Source: Orychophragmus violaceus (lineage: Eukaryota; Streptophyta; Magnoliopsida; Brassicales; Brassicaceae). From it: 64,000 bases of DNA. Of the stretch, positions 35,648-46,314 are shown piece by piece. The notes beneath the pieces were generated by a model, which worked only from the letters and a program-made list of their open reading frames with translations, was not told where the DNA came from and searched no databases. Positions within the stretch are counted from its first letter, which is position 1, and each line of letters begins with the position of its first letter. Made by a program: the position numbers and the translations under genes. The stretch spans positions 61,221,728 through 61,285,727 of the forward strand of contig CM058236.1 of the NCBI GenBank assembly GCA_030180135.1. Direction: 5' to 3'.

Positions 35648-36703
35648 ATGTTCTCAGCTATGACTACTACTCATAATAATTCTTTCTCCCTGCGATCCGT
35701 CCTTGAGAATGACAAGTTAAATGGATCGAATTTTCTCGAATGGTATCGGAACTTGAGAATTGTTCTCAAGCAGGAGAAGCGGGACTATGTCCTTGAAAAT
35801 GTTCTCCCTGAAAAACCGAGAGCCAATGCTCCACATGCAGAAAGGAATGCTTGGGATAAGCATTCTAATGATGTGGTCGATGTGAATTGTCTCATGTTGG
35901 CTACCATGAACTCGGATTTGCAGAAGCAATACGAGAACGTGGAGTCGCCCGTGGAGATGATCACTAGCCTGAAAAGTATGTTTCAGGAGCAAGCACGAAC
36001 TGAGAGATACCAGACGGTTAAATCTCTCATTGAATGCAAGCTACCAAAGGACAGTCCAGTCAGTCCTCATGTCATTAAGATGATGGGTTATATTGATAAC
36101 CTGAGGAAGCTGGATTGTCCAATTAGCCAAGAGTTGGCTACTGACATCATACTGCAGTCACTGCCGTCAAGTTATGATCAATTTGTTATGAACTATAACA
36201 TGAACAACTTGACGAAGACGTTGACTGAACTGCATGGCATGCTCAAGACAGCTGAGCCTAATATCAGGAAGGGCACTCCTAATGTACTTATGGTACAAGG
36301 GGGTAAGAAGTTTAAGAAACTTGGCAAAGGCAAGGGAAAGGGCAAGGCAGCCCCGGTTGAGAACCAGGACACGCCTGCGCCAGCCCCGAAGCCCAAGCCG
36401 GGCCCATCTGAGACTGATAAGTGCCATTACTGTAAAGAGCCTGGGCATTGGAAGAGAAATTGCAACAAATTCTTGGAAGAGAAGAAGAAGAAGAAGAAGA
36501 CTTTCGAGACTTCATCTTCAGGTATTTATGTTATAGAAGTAAATGTTACTACTTCTGGTTCTACTTCTTGGGTATTGGATACCGGCTGTGGTGCTCATAT
36601 TTGTACAAATATGCAGGGCCTAAGCAACAGTAGGACGTTGGAAAAGGGACAAGTGGACCTGCATGTGGGGAATGGAGCAAGAGTTGCTGCATTGGCCGTA
36701 TGA
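35648..36703 (+). CDS. Copia B1 Gag plus protease start, closed by a stop
   Basis: Two candidate ATGs lie at 35648 and 35660; the second matches the start used by the A family. Capsid-like region, basic KKFKKLGKGKGKGK stretch, Pro-rich linker, intact CCHC knuckle (CHYCKEPGHWKRNC, about 258-271), then the protease motif VLDTGCGAH (Asp about residue 311). The frame ends at a TGA at 36701-36703, where B2 has GGA, so it is a point mutation in this copy. Gag and the protease active site could still be made. Confidence 0.85.
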   Translation: MFSAMTTTHNNSFSLRSVLENDKLNGSNFLEWYRNLRIVLKQEKRDYVLENVLPEKPRANAPHAERNAWDKHSNDVVDVNCLMLATMNSDLQKQYENVESPVEMITSLKSMFQEQARTERYQTVKSLIECKLPKDSPVSPHVIKMMGYIDNLRKLDCPISQELATDIILQSLPSSYDQFVMNYNMNNLTKTLTELHGMLKTAEPNIRKGTPNVLMVQGGKKFKKLGKGKGKGKAAPVENQDTPAPAPKPKPGPSETDKCHYCKEPGHWKRNCNKFLEEKKKKKKTFETSSSGIYVIEVNVTTSGSTSWVLDTGCGAHICTNMQGLSNSRTLEKGQVDLHVGNGARVAALAV

Positions 36704-37253
36704 ACATTTAACTTGTCTTTACCTTATGGTTTGGTTTTAGAACTTCATAATTGCTACTATGTACCTGCTATAAGCAGAAATATTATTTCTATTCCTGTTT
36801 TGGATTTGGAAGGATATCAGTTTTCAATTAAGAATAAATGTTGTTCTTTTGATTACAATGATATATATTATGGTAGCAGCCCATTAGAGAATGGGCTTTA
36901 TGTTCTAAACCAAAGCACATAAATCTATAACATTAACACCAAGAGATTCAAATCAAATGACACGAATCAGACTTTTCTATGGCATTGTCGTTTGGGCCAC
37001 ATAAACGAGAAACGGATTCAAAAGCTCCATAGTGATGGGCTTTTGGGCTCATTTGATTATGAATCATGTGAGAAATGTGAATCTTGTTTACTAGGCAAAA
37101 TGACTAAGGCCCCTTTCAACAAATCAAACGAAAGGGCCAGTGACCTGTTGGGCCTTATACATACAGATGTATGCGGCCCAATGAGCACAAGTGCCAGAGG
37201 AAATTTTCGATACTTCATTACCTTCACTGATGATGTCAGCAGGTATGGCTATG
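36704..37253 (+). pseudogene. Copia B1 pol, left part (GAG-pre-integrase, integrase start)
   Basis: In the same frame as Gag after the stop: a segment with YYVPAISRNIIS, another stop at 36920, then the zinc-binding pre-integrase part (CEKCESCLLGK) and the first catalytic region of integrase (HTDVCGPMST ... FTDD). It is cut by the Gypsy element in the TAT codon before the next residues. Confidence 0.85.
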
Positions 37254-38452
37254 TGATATATCATGGTTTTTACCCATTTTAGACCATGATATAGATGTGT
37301 TTTTAGTGTCTTTTGTCTTTGTTTAGAGTCTTTTACAGGTTTAATCAGGTTTGGAGCTAATTGGAGATATTTGGAGCATTCTGGGACTTTTGGGACGTTT
37401 TGGCCGAGAGATTTACTCACTGTCCGATTTATTGATCATGCATCGACCGACACACCTTGTGCATCGGTCGACACACTAGCGAGATGGGCCGTACGCGTCG
37501 GTTTAATGAGGTTATGAAGATTTGCAAAGAAGCCCAAGATAGTTCCAGTATTTACACAGAAGCCCCAGCCGAGATTAGGCATATATATAGAGGATTTTGG
37601 TGTTTATTTTACTTACACTTTCATAATTAAGAGCAGAGGATTTTTAGAGCTTTTGGGGCTGATCTGAACCTATTACTTCATCTGTATTTGGAGAAGATTT
37701 CGAACCCCTTTTACTCTTATTCTTTTATGCAATTTATTCATTCTATGATTATGTTTTCATTATCTATGTCTGAGTAGATTCCTAGTTAGGTTTAGGGTTT
37801 CTCACATAGGATTTCATGACTTGCTAGACTTGTTCAAATTCAGTTAAGGATTCAAACTATATCTGTTCTTCAATTTAATTGTGCTTAAAGCTAGTTCTAA
37901 CCTGATCAATTAGAATCTAGATCTTAGGTTGCTAAATACGTCACGGAAGTGGGGTTTAGGAATCTGAACTAATTAAATTGGGCAATTAAACTTTGCGCAA
38001 ACGGAAGTTTGGTTTAGGATAATTGTGAACATATCAAACTTGGGATTAATGCTAGTTTAATCTGTTAGTTCTCGCAAACGAAAGTTTGGTTTGCTGCACT
38101 TAGACTTAGAGAATTATCGCAAAGGAATTTGGTTAATTCTATATCTGTGTTTTGAGTTCTAGAACTGTGCTTAATTAGATCCTTGCTGAATGAACTGTCT
38201 GCTTGTCTGATTTCCTGAGAATACCCTAGGCTTGACGCTTTTAATTACTTGCTTCCACAACCGCTAATCTCTGCTACTGATTTACTTTCTCGCACCGCTT
38301 TTAATACAATCACATTGCTTATTTCTAGTATTAATCTCTACTGTTCTGATCTATTGAGACCAAGTGTCCCTGTGGATTCGATAGCCCTATATACTACTTT
38401 GACATTGCTGTTCACTTGCAGTTTAGAATAGGGTAAAACTTAGAACCTATCA
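37254..38452 (+). repeat. 5' LTR of the Gypsy element
   Basis: 1199 bp, one visible difference from the 3' LTR. It holds one palindrome pair (37440-37473, CGACCG then CGGTCG, 21 bp apart) and a TATATATAGAGG promoter-like box near 37588. Confidence 0.94.
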
Positions 38453-38458
38453 AGTTTT

Positions 38459-38475
38459 TGGCGCCGTTGCCGGGG
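38459..38475 (+). other. Gypsy primer-binding site (tRNA-Asp)
   Basis: TGGCGCCGTTGCCGGGG, six bases after the LTR end. It matches the site used by Athila/Tat-type elements. Confidence 0.85.
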
Positions 38476-38617
38476 ACTCTTAGAGTCTTCGATAGGACCG
38501 AACTTAGGGTTTTTACTAGAAATTTTTCTTTTTGTTTTTGTTCTTTTTCGTTTTTTATTTTTTGATTTTGCTAACTTTTTCTCTGATTTCTCTCTGTCGC
38601 AGGTACGAATTTCGCCT

Positions 38618-38706
38618 TGCGTCGATCGTTGCATCCCTTGCGTCGATCGTCACTAGGCGATTCTGAGATTGAATCGATCGTTGCACTGATAGCATCGATC
38701 GTTGCT
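38618..38706 (+). repeat. Four CGATCG palindromes ahead of Gypsy gag
   Basis: GCGTCGATCGTTGC, GCGTCGATCGTCAC, AATCGATCGTTGC and GCATCGATCGTTGC, in two pairs about 21-22 bp apart. They end about 20 bases before the gag ATG at 38726. Confidence 0.85.
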
Positions 38707-38725
38707 GGACGATTACAGACAGTTT

Positions 38726-40441
38726 ATGCCAACGCAGAAAACTCGAAGTAATCCGAACTCGAGCTTGCTTAATCTCGGACTAGAGGAACTTGGACGTCTA
38801 GAGAGGACTATCAGAAGAGAAAAGAGAGAGAGAATGGTTCGAGAACGTCTGATCTTGATACCAGATGCTGAAGGTACCCTGAGGGACCAAGATAACAACC
38901 CATACAATGCTGCTGGGCATCGGGTTGATGCTGAAGGGAATGTCATCCCTGATCCTCCTGAGCAACAGCAACATGAGCTGAACCGAAACCAGGGTCAAGG
39001 ACAGGCCCAAGGTAGAGAGATGGTGGTTCATGAGAGGACACTGGCTGATTACAACAGACCTGATGAGTTTCATGCAAACCGAGCAGCTCTAGTGCTTCCT
39101 GCTTTTGAGAGGAATGATTTTGAGGTAAAGACCATCTACTACCAGCTGATGAGACAGATTGCTTTTCATGGTCTTCAAGCAGAGCAGCCTATGGATCACA
39201 TTGACAAGTTTGAGGACATAGTCACTGGCATGAAGTATGAAGGAGTATGCCCGGACTATCTGTTCCTTAAGCTATTTCCGCACAGTCTTGCTGGAGACGC
39301 TAGTGCATGGCTGAGACAACTGGCACCTGGTCAGTATACTACTTGGGCAGCCTTAAAGAGTGAGTTCCTGCGTCACTTTTATGATGATGCGCGCTCGGAT
39401 CAGTCCAGACAGGACATACTCACCTTTTCCCAAGGAGCTGTGGAGCCCTTGAAGACTGCCTGGATGAGATTTAAGCAGTATCAGCTTGACTGTCCACACC
39501 ATGGATTCACAGAAGTACAGCTGATTGGTATTTTCTTCAGAGGCATAGATCTCCCTTATCAGACTGCGCTGGATAATTCCAGTAATGCTAATTTCAACAC
39601 CAGGACTCCTACACAAGCTAAGCAGTTGATTGAGAACCTGATTGGCAGCAACAGTTGCAAGACAATGGATGAAAGGAGGAAGAAATCTGGTGGAACTGTA
39701 GAGAATTCTGATATAGCTAATATAAGATCCAGATTGGACACAGTCTACAATCTCCTGACTAGTAAGAAAACTGTCCACTTTGCCCAAGATGTAGAGGTGA
39801 TTCAGGCTGAGGAGGACACTCATGAAGAAGATGTGAATTTCATAGGAGGTTCTGGTTTCCAAGGTAATAGATTTGGTAATCAACAGGGGAACAAATTCTC
39901 CAATGGTGGACAGACTGGTGGTTTTCAGAAGACCTATGGACAAGGTACTCAGAGAACCTATGGATCTACATCCTATCAGACTCCTCCTGCGCCTACAGCC
40001 CATGAGAGCAAAATGGAGGCTATGATGGAACAACTGATTGAGAGTCAGACCAAGATTTCTGTGGACTGCAACAAGAAGTTGGACGCTGTCTATGAAGACC
40101 TCAATGGGAAATTTGAGTCTCTGAGCACTCACATGAAGCAGTTGGATACTCAGGTGAACCAGATGTCCAGCTCACTGAAGGGAAAAGGAGTGGCAGACAC
40201 TCATGTTAAGGCCTGGTCTGTGTGCATTAATGATGGATCTCACCTAGGTGAAAGATTTGAGCTAAGTACAGCTGAGTTGGTGACAGAACAGGAATTTTCG
40301 GATATTTGTGAAAAACTCTCGGGTGAAATCTGCTGCAGTGCGTCGATCGATGCAACATCGGCAACGATCGATACACCCGTCGGGATAGCAACGATCGACA
40401 CACCCTTAGTGTCGGTCGTTGCAGGGCGTGAACAGACATAA
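38726..40441 (+). CDS. Gypsy (Athila/Tat-type) Gag, about 571 residues
   Basis: The first ATG of the open frame is 38726 (MPTQKTRS). The centre (about residues 110-310) is a Retrotransposon_gag domain with PMDHIDKFEDI, AGDASAWLRQL and WAALKSEFLRHFYD, the usual plant Athila/Tat capsid. Then come a Gln/Gly/Asn-rich linker and coiled-coil sequence. No zinc knuckle is visible. The last ~40 codons are made of the CGATCG palindromes themselves, giving a SIDAT / TIDTP repeat peptide. TAA at 40439-40441 closes the frame, but the same frame continues with the protease-like region. Confidence 0.85.
   Translation: MPTQKTRSNPNSSLLNLGLEELGRLERTIRREKRERMVRERLILIPDAEGTLRDQDNNPYNAAGHRVDAEGNVIPDPPEQQQHELNRNQGQGQAQGREMVVHERTLADYNRPDEFHANRAALVLPAFERNDFEVKTIYYQLMRQIAFHGLQAEQPMDHIDKFEDIVTGMKYEGVCPDYLFLKLFPHSLAGDASAWLRQLAPGQYTTWAALKSEFLRHFYDDARSDQSRQDILTFSQGAVEPLKTAWMRFKQYQLDCPHHGFTEVQLIGIFFRGIDLPYQTALDNSSNANFNTRTPTQAKQLIENLIGSNSCKTMDERRKKSGGTVENSDIANIRSRLDTVYNLLTSKKTVHFAQDVEVIQAEEDTHEEDVNFIGGSGFQGNRFGNQQGNKFSNGGQTGGFQKTYGQGTQRTYGSTSYQTPPAPTAHESKMEAMMEQLIESQTKISVDCNKKLDAVYEDLNGKFESLSTHMKQLDTQVNQMSSSLKGKGVADTHVKAWSVCINDGSHLGERFELSTAELVTEQEFSDICEKLSGEICCSASIDATSATIDTPVGIATIDTPLVSVVAGREQT
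40340..40426 (+). repeat. Palindrome cluster inside the Gypsy gag coding sequence
   Basis: Cores at about 40343, 40364, 40391 and 40412; the first and last intervals are 21 bp and the middle one 27 bp, all multiples of three. The array therefore keeps the frame open and codes for repeated SIDA/TIDT residues. Confidence 0.85.
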
Positions 40442-41377
40442 CCTTCGGATGATAATAGCATAGATGCTGACTTGGAGCTTGATCGCCTATTCAATGGAGC
40501 CTCTGAGATTACTCAACAGGAGATCTACGAGCAGATCTTTAGACAACACTCCTCAGTGTCTGAAGTGATTAGGCAAGAGATTGAAGAGCTGAAGAAATTA
40601 GAAGGGATTGGTGAAGAATTGGAAGAAATTCCAACTTCTGATGATCCACCTTATCATCCATGTGTGCAAAGGTACCTGAACAAGATGTTGCCCCTGGATG
40701 ATGATCTGAAAGACTGGGTGATAATAGTCCCTCAGCATATTAGTGATGTTCTGCTAACTAAGGTCCCGAAGAAGCTATCTGATCCTGGAGTCTTTGTGAT
40801 GGACTGTTCTATCTTTGAGGATAGCTTCAGGCGTTCTCTGTGCGATTTAGGAGCTGCTGGAAGTTTGATGCCTTACTCTGTGGCAGAGAAGCTGGGTATG
40901 CTGGATTTTACTCCTACTAGGACTTCTCTTGTCCTAGCTGATCAGTCCATACGAGTTCCTGAAGGACTCCTTATGGACATTCCGGTGAGAGTTGGAAACT
41001 ACTTAGTTCCAACGGACTTCCTTGTGCTGAGATATGACTGTGATCCGGATGAAGCATTATTGCTTGGGAGACCCTTTTTGGCTACAGCATGAGCGTTGAT
41101 TGATGTTAGGAACAGCTTGATAGACCTCCATCTGGGAGATGAACCACTGCACTATGAGATGGATAAGCTGCGAAAGCCACTGATAGATGGGCAGGCATTC
41201 ACCATAAGGGACGCAGATTTTGAGCAACCTGATCATACCATGGTTATAGATCCTGGAGCACATTTCACTCCATCTTTTCTTGGCCATGAGCATTCCGCAA
41301 CAGCCTACTCTCCACCTTGGATGAGGAGACTTGAACAGAGACAGAAAAAGTCTCTGTCAGGACCTCCTGGTACTTGA
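40442..41377 (+). pseudogene. Gypsy aspartic-protease-like region, with in-frame stops
   Basis: In the same frame as Gag after the TAA. It has a charged N-terminal part, then CDLGAAGSLMPYSVAEKLG, which corresponds to the Athila/Tat protease motif (usually DLGA), and LLLGRPFLATA at its end. A TGA at 41090-41092 splits off a further 93 codons that continue the family pattern (ALIDVRNSLIDL) to 41377. No RT follows. Because the LTRs are nearly identical, these stops were probably inherited from the source copy rather than gained here. Confidence 0.75.
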
Positions 41378-41423
41378 AAATTCCCATCCGTCCGGTCAAG
41401 CTATTGACCTTAAACAAGCGCTG

Positions 41424-41441
41424 GGTGGGAGGCAACCCACC
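41424..41441 (+). other. Conserved 6-bp-stem hairpin in the Gypsy 3' region
   Basis: GGTGGG-AGGCAA-CCCACC. The surrounding AAGCGCTGGGTGGGAGGCAA is a sequence I know to be conserved after the coding region in plant Athila/Tat-type elements. Its role is unknown to me. Confidence 0.7.
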
Positions 41442-41551
41442 ATTAGGTACTGGTGTTTTTCTACTTAATTTTTGGTGTTTTTGTTAGGATTTTACGTTTG
41501 TTTTTGTTTCTGGTGAGTTTATGTTTGCAGGTCTCGGTTAAATCGCAGTGC

Positions 41552-41695
41552 AACGATCGACGCACTTCTGTGTCGATCGTCACAACACGAAAGGAATCGC
41601 ATTGCAGCGATCGTTGCGGTCCTGAGCAACGATCGACTATACACGAAAATCGCCAAGTAACGGTCGATGCACTCAGTGCAACGATCGATGCTCAG
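41552..41695 (+). repeat. Three palindrome pairs in the Gypsy 3' region
   Basis: Pairs at about 41553-41582, 41604-41637 and 41660-41692, mixing CGATCG and CGGTCG cores, 20-22 bp apart. Confidence 0.85.
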
Positions 41696-42739
41696 CGACA
41701 GAGGTAACCCGACAGACATAATTTCACCTTTTCAATTTTTATTTTCTTTTTACCGATCCTTCGCTGGACACTACTGGGGACAGTGTGTCTTAAGTGTGGG
41801 GGAGGTGCTACTGACTTTTGTTTTCTGTTTTCTTAAGAGTCAGTCCGTTTTTCAAAATTTTTTTGTTTTATTGAGTCAAAATTGTTTAAGTAAGAAACTA
41901 TGATTTTCTGAGAAGATTTACAAGACTTGCAGGAACTTAGGTAACCATTGGGATGAAGTTGCAGGATCTATCTCTGACTATTAGAAAACCCCATCACAGA
42001 TCAACCTACTGGGAACACCCACATCACTTCAGGTATCAGAGGATCCTTTTACTGACTTCAACCTTAATACTGACTTAGATTTCTCACCTAAGGGCTTGGT
42101 ATACTTTGTGTCGGATTCCCTTGTTAGTTCTGACACAGCCTGTCAACCTATCCTATTTAGTTCCCTTCTCCCCTTCTGTAAAGTAAAAAAAAAATAATAA
42201 TAATAATAAACTGAGGATGAGTTAGTAACTCCGAAGTGGTCATGGGAATAGTAGCAAACACTATTATCTCTCATGTGATCCATGGAATGTGTCCAAAGTA
42301 CACCCCATAACGGGAAGAACACTGATAAAAAAAAAAAATGATACCCAATGGGGAAAATCAGTTGTTAAAGAAGGGAAAGAGAAGAAAGGGACTAGAGAAA
42401 GATAGTATGGTGGTCTAGAGCTGATAAGGTAAGAATCCATGTGCCCTTTGATCGATACTCCTTAGGTGAGACCGCACTTAAATACTTGCAGAAGTCAGTA
42501 GGGAGAATTTGAATGCTTGAATGTGATTGTGGAGTTTACCTAGGACAGTTGCTAAGTGTGGGGGAAGTACATTGTGGTCTTGATATCCTGTGATTGATTT
42601 TTGCAGTGGTTTACTAAGGGGAATCTGAGTATTGTAGCTTCTAGGATGAAATGAGTTTCTGAAGAGTTTTCAAACCTCTTCACCATGTTTTAGTTCTCTG
42701 TTTTGCTTGAGGGCAAGCAAAGGCTAAGTGTGGGGGAGT

Positions 42740-43938
42740 TGATATATCATGGTTTTTACCCATTTTAGACCATGATATAGATGTGTTTTTAGTGTCTTTT
42801 GTCTTTGTTTAGAGTCTTTTACAGGTTTAATCAGGTTTGGAGCTAATTGGAGATATTTGGAGCATTCTGGGACTTTTGGGACGTTTTGGCCGAGAGATTT
42901 ACTCACTGTCCGATTTATTGATCATGCATCGACCGACACACCTTGTGCATCGGTCGACACACTAGCGAGATGGGCCGTACGCGTCGGTTTAATGAGGTTA
43001 TGAAGATTTGCAAAGAAGCCCAAGATAGTTCCAGTATTTACACAGAAGCCCCAGCCGAGATTAGGCATATATATAGAGGATTTTGGTGTTTATTTTACTT
43101 ACACTTTCATAATTAAGAGCAGAGGATTTTTAGAGCTTTTGGGGCTGATCTGAACCTATTACTTCATCTGTATTTGGAGAAGATTTCGAACCCCTTTTAC
43201 TCTTATTCTTTTATGCAATTTATTCATTCTATGATTATGTTTTCATTATCTATGTCTGAGTAGATTCCTAGTTAGGTTTAGGGTTTCTCACATAGGATTT
43301 CATGACTTGCTAGACTTGTTCAAATTCAGTTAAGGATTCAAACTATATCTGTTCTTCAATTTAATTGTGCTTAAAGCTAGTTCTAACCTGATCAATTAGA
43401 ATCTAGATCTTAGGTTGCTAAATACGTCACGGAAGTGGGGTTTAGGAATCTGAACTAATTAAATTGGGCAATTAAACTTTGCGCAAACGGAAGTTTGGTT
43501 TAGGATAATTGTGAACATATCAAACTTGGGATTAATGCTAGTTTAATCTGTTAGTTCTCGCAAACGAAAGTTTGGTTTGCTGCACTTAGACTTAGAGAAT
43601 TATCGCAAAGGAATTTGGTTAATTCTATATCTGTGTTTTGAGTTCTAGAACTGTGCTTAATTAGATCCTTGCTGAATGAACTGTCTGCTTGTCTGATTTC
43701 CTGAGAATACCCTAGGCTTGACGCTTTTAATTACTTGCTTCCACAACCGCTAATCTCTGCTACTGATTTACTTTTTCGCACCGCTTTTAATACAATCACA
43801 TTGCTTATTTCTAGTATTAATCTCTACTGTTCTGATCTATTGAGACCAAGTGTCCCTGTGGATTCGATAGCCCTATATACTACTTTGACATTGCTGTTCA
43901 CTTGCAGTTTAGAATAGGGTAAAACTTAGAACCTATCA
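42740..43938 (+). repeat. 3' LTR of the Gypsy element
   Basis: 1199 bp, followed by the CTATG target duplication and then by the resumed Copia B1 integrase codons. Confidence 0.94.
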
Positions 43939-43943
43939 CTATG

Positions 43944-45202
43944 TCTATTTAATGAGACACAAGTCGGAATCCTTTGAAAAGTTCAAAGAGTTCCAAAATG
44001 AAGTACATAATCAACTTGGCAAAAGTATTAAGGCTCTTCGATCAGATCGTGGAGGAGAACACTTAAGCCAAGAATTCAGTGATCATTTGAGAGATTGTGG
44101 AATTGTTTCACAACTCACTCCTCCTGGAACACCACAATGGAATGGCGTGTCTGAGAGGAGGAATCGGACTTTATTAGATGTGGTTCGATCAATGATGAGT
44201 CTCTCAACACTTCCATTATCCTTTTGGGGATACGCTCTAGAAACGTCTGCGTTTACACTTAATAGGGTTCCGTCAAAATCAGTTGCAAAGACACCACATG
44301 AGATGTGGACTGGAAATGTTCCGAATGTGTCTTTCCTGAAGATTTGGGGTTGTGAAGCTTATGTTAAGAGATTAATTACAGATAAGCTCGAGCCCAAATC
44401 TGATAAATGCTACTTCGTTGGTTATCCTAAGGAAACCAAGGCATACTACTTTTACAACCAATCCGAGAACAAAGTGTTTGTTGCTCGGAACTGCGTCTTT
44501 CTTGAGAGAGAATTTCTTTCCAAGAGAAACAGTGGGAGTAAAGTACAACTCGAAGAAGTTCGAGAACCGCAGGAAAATGCTCAACCCGTAGAGGAAGAGC
44601 AACAGTTGGATCTACAAAGAGTTGTAGAAACGGCGCCTGTGGAGCCTGAAATTCGCCGATCCGAAAGGATCCGTCACGAACCCGAGAGATATGGATTTCT
44701 CGTAACCAATTATCATGATTTGTTGATCATTGACAGTGACGAGCCAGCGAATTTTGAAGAAGCGATGATGAGCCCTGACTCCGAAAAGTGGCTGAAAGCC
44801 GCTGAATCCGAAATGGGATCCATGTCACAGAACCAAGTATGGACTTTGGTTGATTTACCCGATGGTGCAAGACCCATTGAGTGTAAATGGATTTTCAAGA
44901 AGAAAATTGATGTGGATGGAAATATTCAGATATATAAAGCAAGGCTAGTGGCTAAAGGTTTCAAACAAATTCATGGTATTGACTATGAAGAAACCTATTC
45001 ACCTGTCACCATGCTTAAATCCATTCGGATTCTCCTAGCAACAGCTGCTCATTATGATTATGAGATCTGGCAGATGGACGTGAAAACAGCTTTCCTTAAT
45101 GGAATTCTGGAAGAGGATGTGTACATGACACAACCCGAAGGTTTCATCGATCCAAATGCAGCTAGGAAGTATACAAACTTCATCGATCCATTTACGGATT
45201 GA
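43944..45202 (+). CDS. Copia B1 pol, middle part (integrase core, RT start)
   Basis: This resumes the frame cut by the Gypsy element. Integrase catalytic Asp is in RSDRGGEH and Glu in GVSERRNRT. A linker follows, then the RT domain with KWIFKKKIDVDGNIQIYKAR and MDVKTAFLNG. A one-base loss near 45167 (AGGAAG where B2 has AGGAAAG) shifts the frame and gives a stop at 45202. This is the only visible break between integrase and the end of RT. Confidence 0.85.
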
Positions 45203-46314
45203 AGCAAGCATCTAGGAGTTGGAATCTTCGTTTTGATGAAGCAGTCAAAAAGTTTGATTTCATCAGAAGCGAAGAAGAACCATGTGTTTACAAGAAGACT
45301 AGTGGGAGCGCAGTTGCATTTCTCGTGTTGTATGTAGATGACATACTTCTGCTCGGAAATGACGTTCCGTTGTTACAGTCTGTTAAGACTTGGCTCGGAA
45401 GTTGTTTTTCAATGAAAGACATGGGAGAAGCCGCATATATTCTTGGAATAAGAATCTATAGAGATAGATTAAACAAGTTGATTGGACTGTGTCAAGACAC
45501 TTATATCGATAAGGTCTTACACAGGTTCAGAATGCAAGATTCCAAGAAGGGCTTCATACCAATGTCTTATGGCATAAGTCTCAGCAAGAAGCAGTGTCCT
45601 GAGACACCTGCTGAGCGAGATCGCATGAGTCGGATTCCATATGCCTCGGCGTTGGGATCCATCATGTATGCCATGCTCTGTACTCGTCCAGATGTTGCTT
45701 GTGCTTTAAGCATGACGAGTAGATACCAATCGGATCCAGGTGAAAGTCACTGGACAGCAGTCAAGAATATTCTGAAGTATTTGAGAAATACTAAGGATAA
45801 ATTCTTGGTGTATGGAGGAAGTAATGAGCTGGTAGTAAGTGGTTACACAGACGCAAGTTTCCAGACAGACAAAGATGATTTCCGATCGCAATCTGGTTAC
45901 ATCTTCTGCCTGAATGGCGGTGCAGTCAGCTGGAAGAGTTCCAAGCAGGACACTGTAGCAGATTCCACAACTGAAGCTGAGTACCTCGCTGCTTCTGAAG
46001 CGGCAAAGGAGGCTGTTTGGATCAAGAAGTTCATCACTGAACTTGGTGTGATTCCTAGCATTTCTGAGCCAGTGGCTCTGTATTGTGACAACAATGGAGC
46101 CATTGCGCAAGCAAAGGAACCTAGATCACACCAGAAATCTAAACACATAGAAAGGAGATATCACCTTATCCGTGATATTGTGAATAGAGGAGATGTGAAG
46201 ATCAGCAGAGTCCCGACGGATGAGAATGTTGCTGATCCACTGACCAAGCCTCTCCCAAGGCCTAAGCACGAGTTTCATACCACTGCTATAGGCATTAGAT
46301 TTCTTAAGATATGA
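45199..46314 (+). CDS. Copia B1 RT catalytic region and RNase H
   Basis: Starts within LKQASRSWN of RT, runs through the intact catalytic YVDDILLLGN and ends with RNase H (GYTDASFQTD, ADSTTEAEY, YCDNNGAI, KHIERRYH). 371 codons are open to TGA at 46314. It is separated from the upstream RT half only by the one-base frameshift. The ATG at 45199 is internal and not a true start. Confidence 0.85.
   Translation: MKQASRSWNLRFDEAVKKFDFIRSEEEPCVYKKTSGSAVAFLVLYVDDILLLGNDVPLLQSVKTWLGSCFSMKDMGEAAYILGIRIYRDRLNKLIGLCQDTYIDKVLHRFRMQDSKKGFIPMSYGISLSKKQCPETPAERDRMSRIPYASALGSIMYAMLCTRPDVACALSMTSRYQSDPGESHWTAVKNILKYLRNTKDKFLVYGGSNELVVSGYTDASFQTDKDDFRSQSGYIFCLNGGAVSWKSSKQDTVADSTTEAEYLAASEAAKEAVWIKKFITELGVIPSISEPVALYCDNNGAIAQAKEPRSHQKSKHIERRYHLIRDIVNRGDVKISRVPTDENVADPLTKPLPRPKHEFHTTAIGIRFLKI

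Larger units (their letters stand above)
41378..42739 (+). other. Gypsy 3' non-coding region
   Basis: It contains the hairpin at 41424-41441, three palindrome pairs (41552-41695), an (AAT)n tract near 42187-42210, and three copies of TAAGTGTGGGGGA (41791, 42553, 42725). The last, directly before the LTR at 42740, is the polypurine tract. Confidence 0.75.
37254..43938 (+). mobile_element. Pol-less Gypsy element of Athila/Tat type, nested in Copia B1
   Basis: LTRs of 1199 bp (37254-38452 and 42740-43938) begin TGATATATCATGG and end CCTATCA, flanked by CTATG (37249-37253 and 43939-43943). The primer site TGGCGCCGTTGCCGGGG (38459-38475) fits tRNA-Asp as in Athila/Tat elements. The inside has a Gag and an aspartic-protease-like region in one frame, but no RT, RNase H or integrase, so it is a 'TR-GAG'-like non-autonomous element. 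I saw one difference between the LTRs (38288 C versus 43774 T), making it the youngest insertion here. Confidence 0.94.

Noticed and set aside
38249..38431. 60-codon frame in the Gypsy LTRs
   Set aside because: Short, within the LTR, no recognisable protein; useful only because it shows the single LTR difference.
39353..40132. 259-codon minus-strand frame in the Gypsy gag region
   Set aside because: Antisense shadow of the Gag coding frame, with no start context or family match.
45199..46314. Independent RNase H gene with its own ATG (also 58234-59349)
   Set aside because: The ATG is an internal Met of the RT domain; the frame is the pol continuation after a frameshift.
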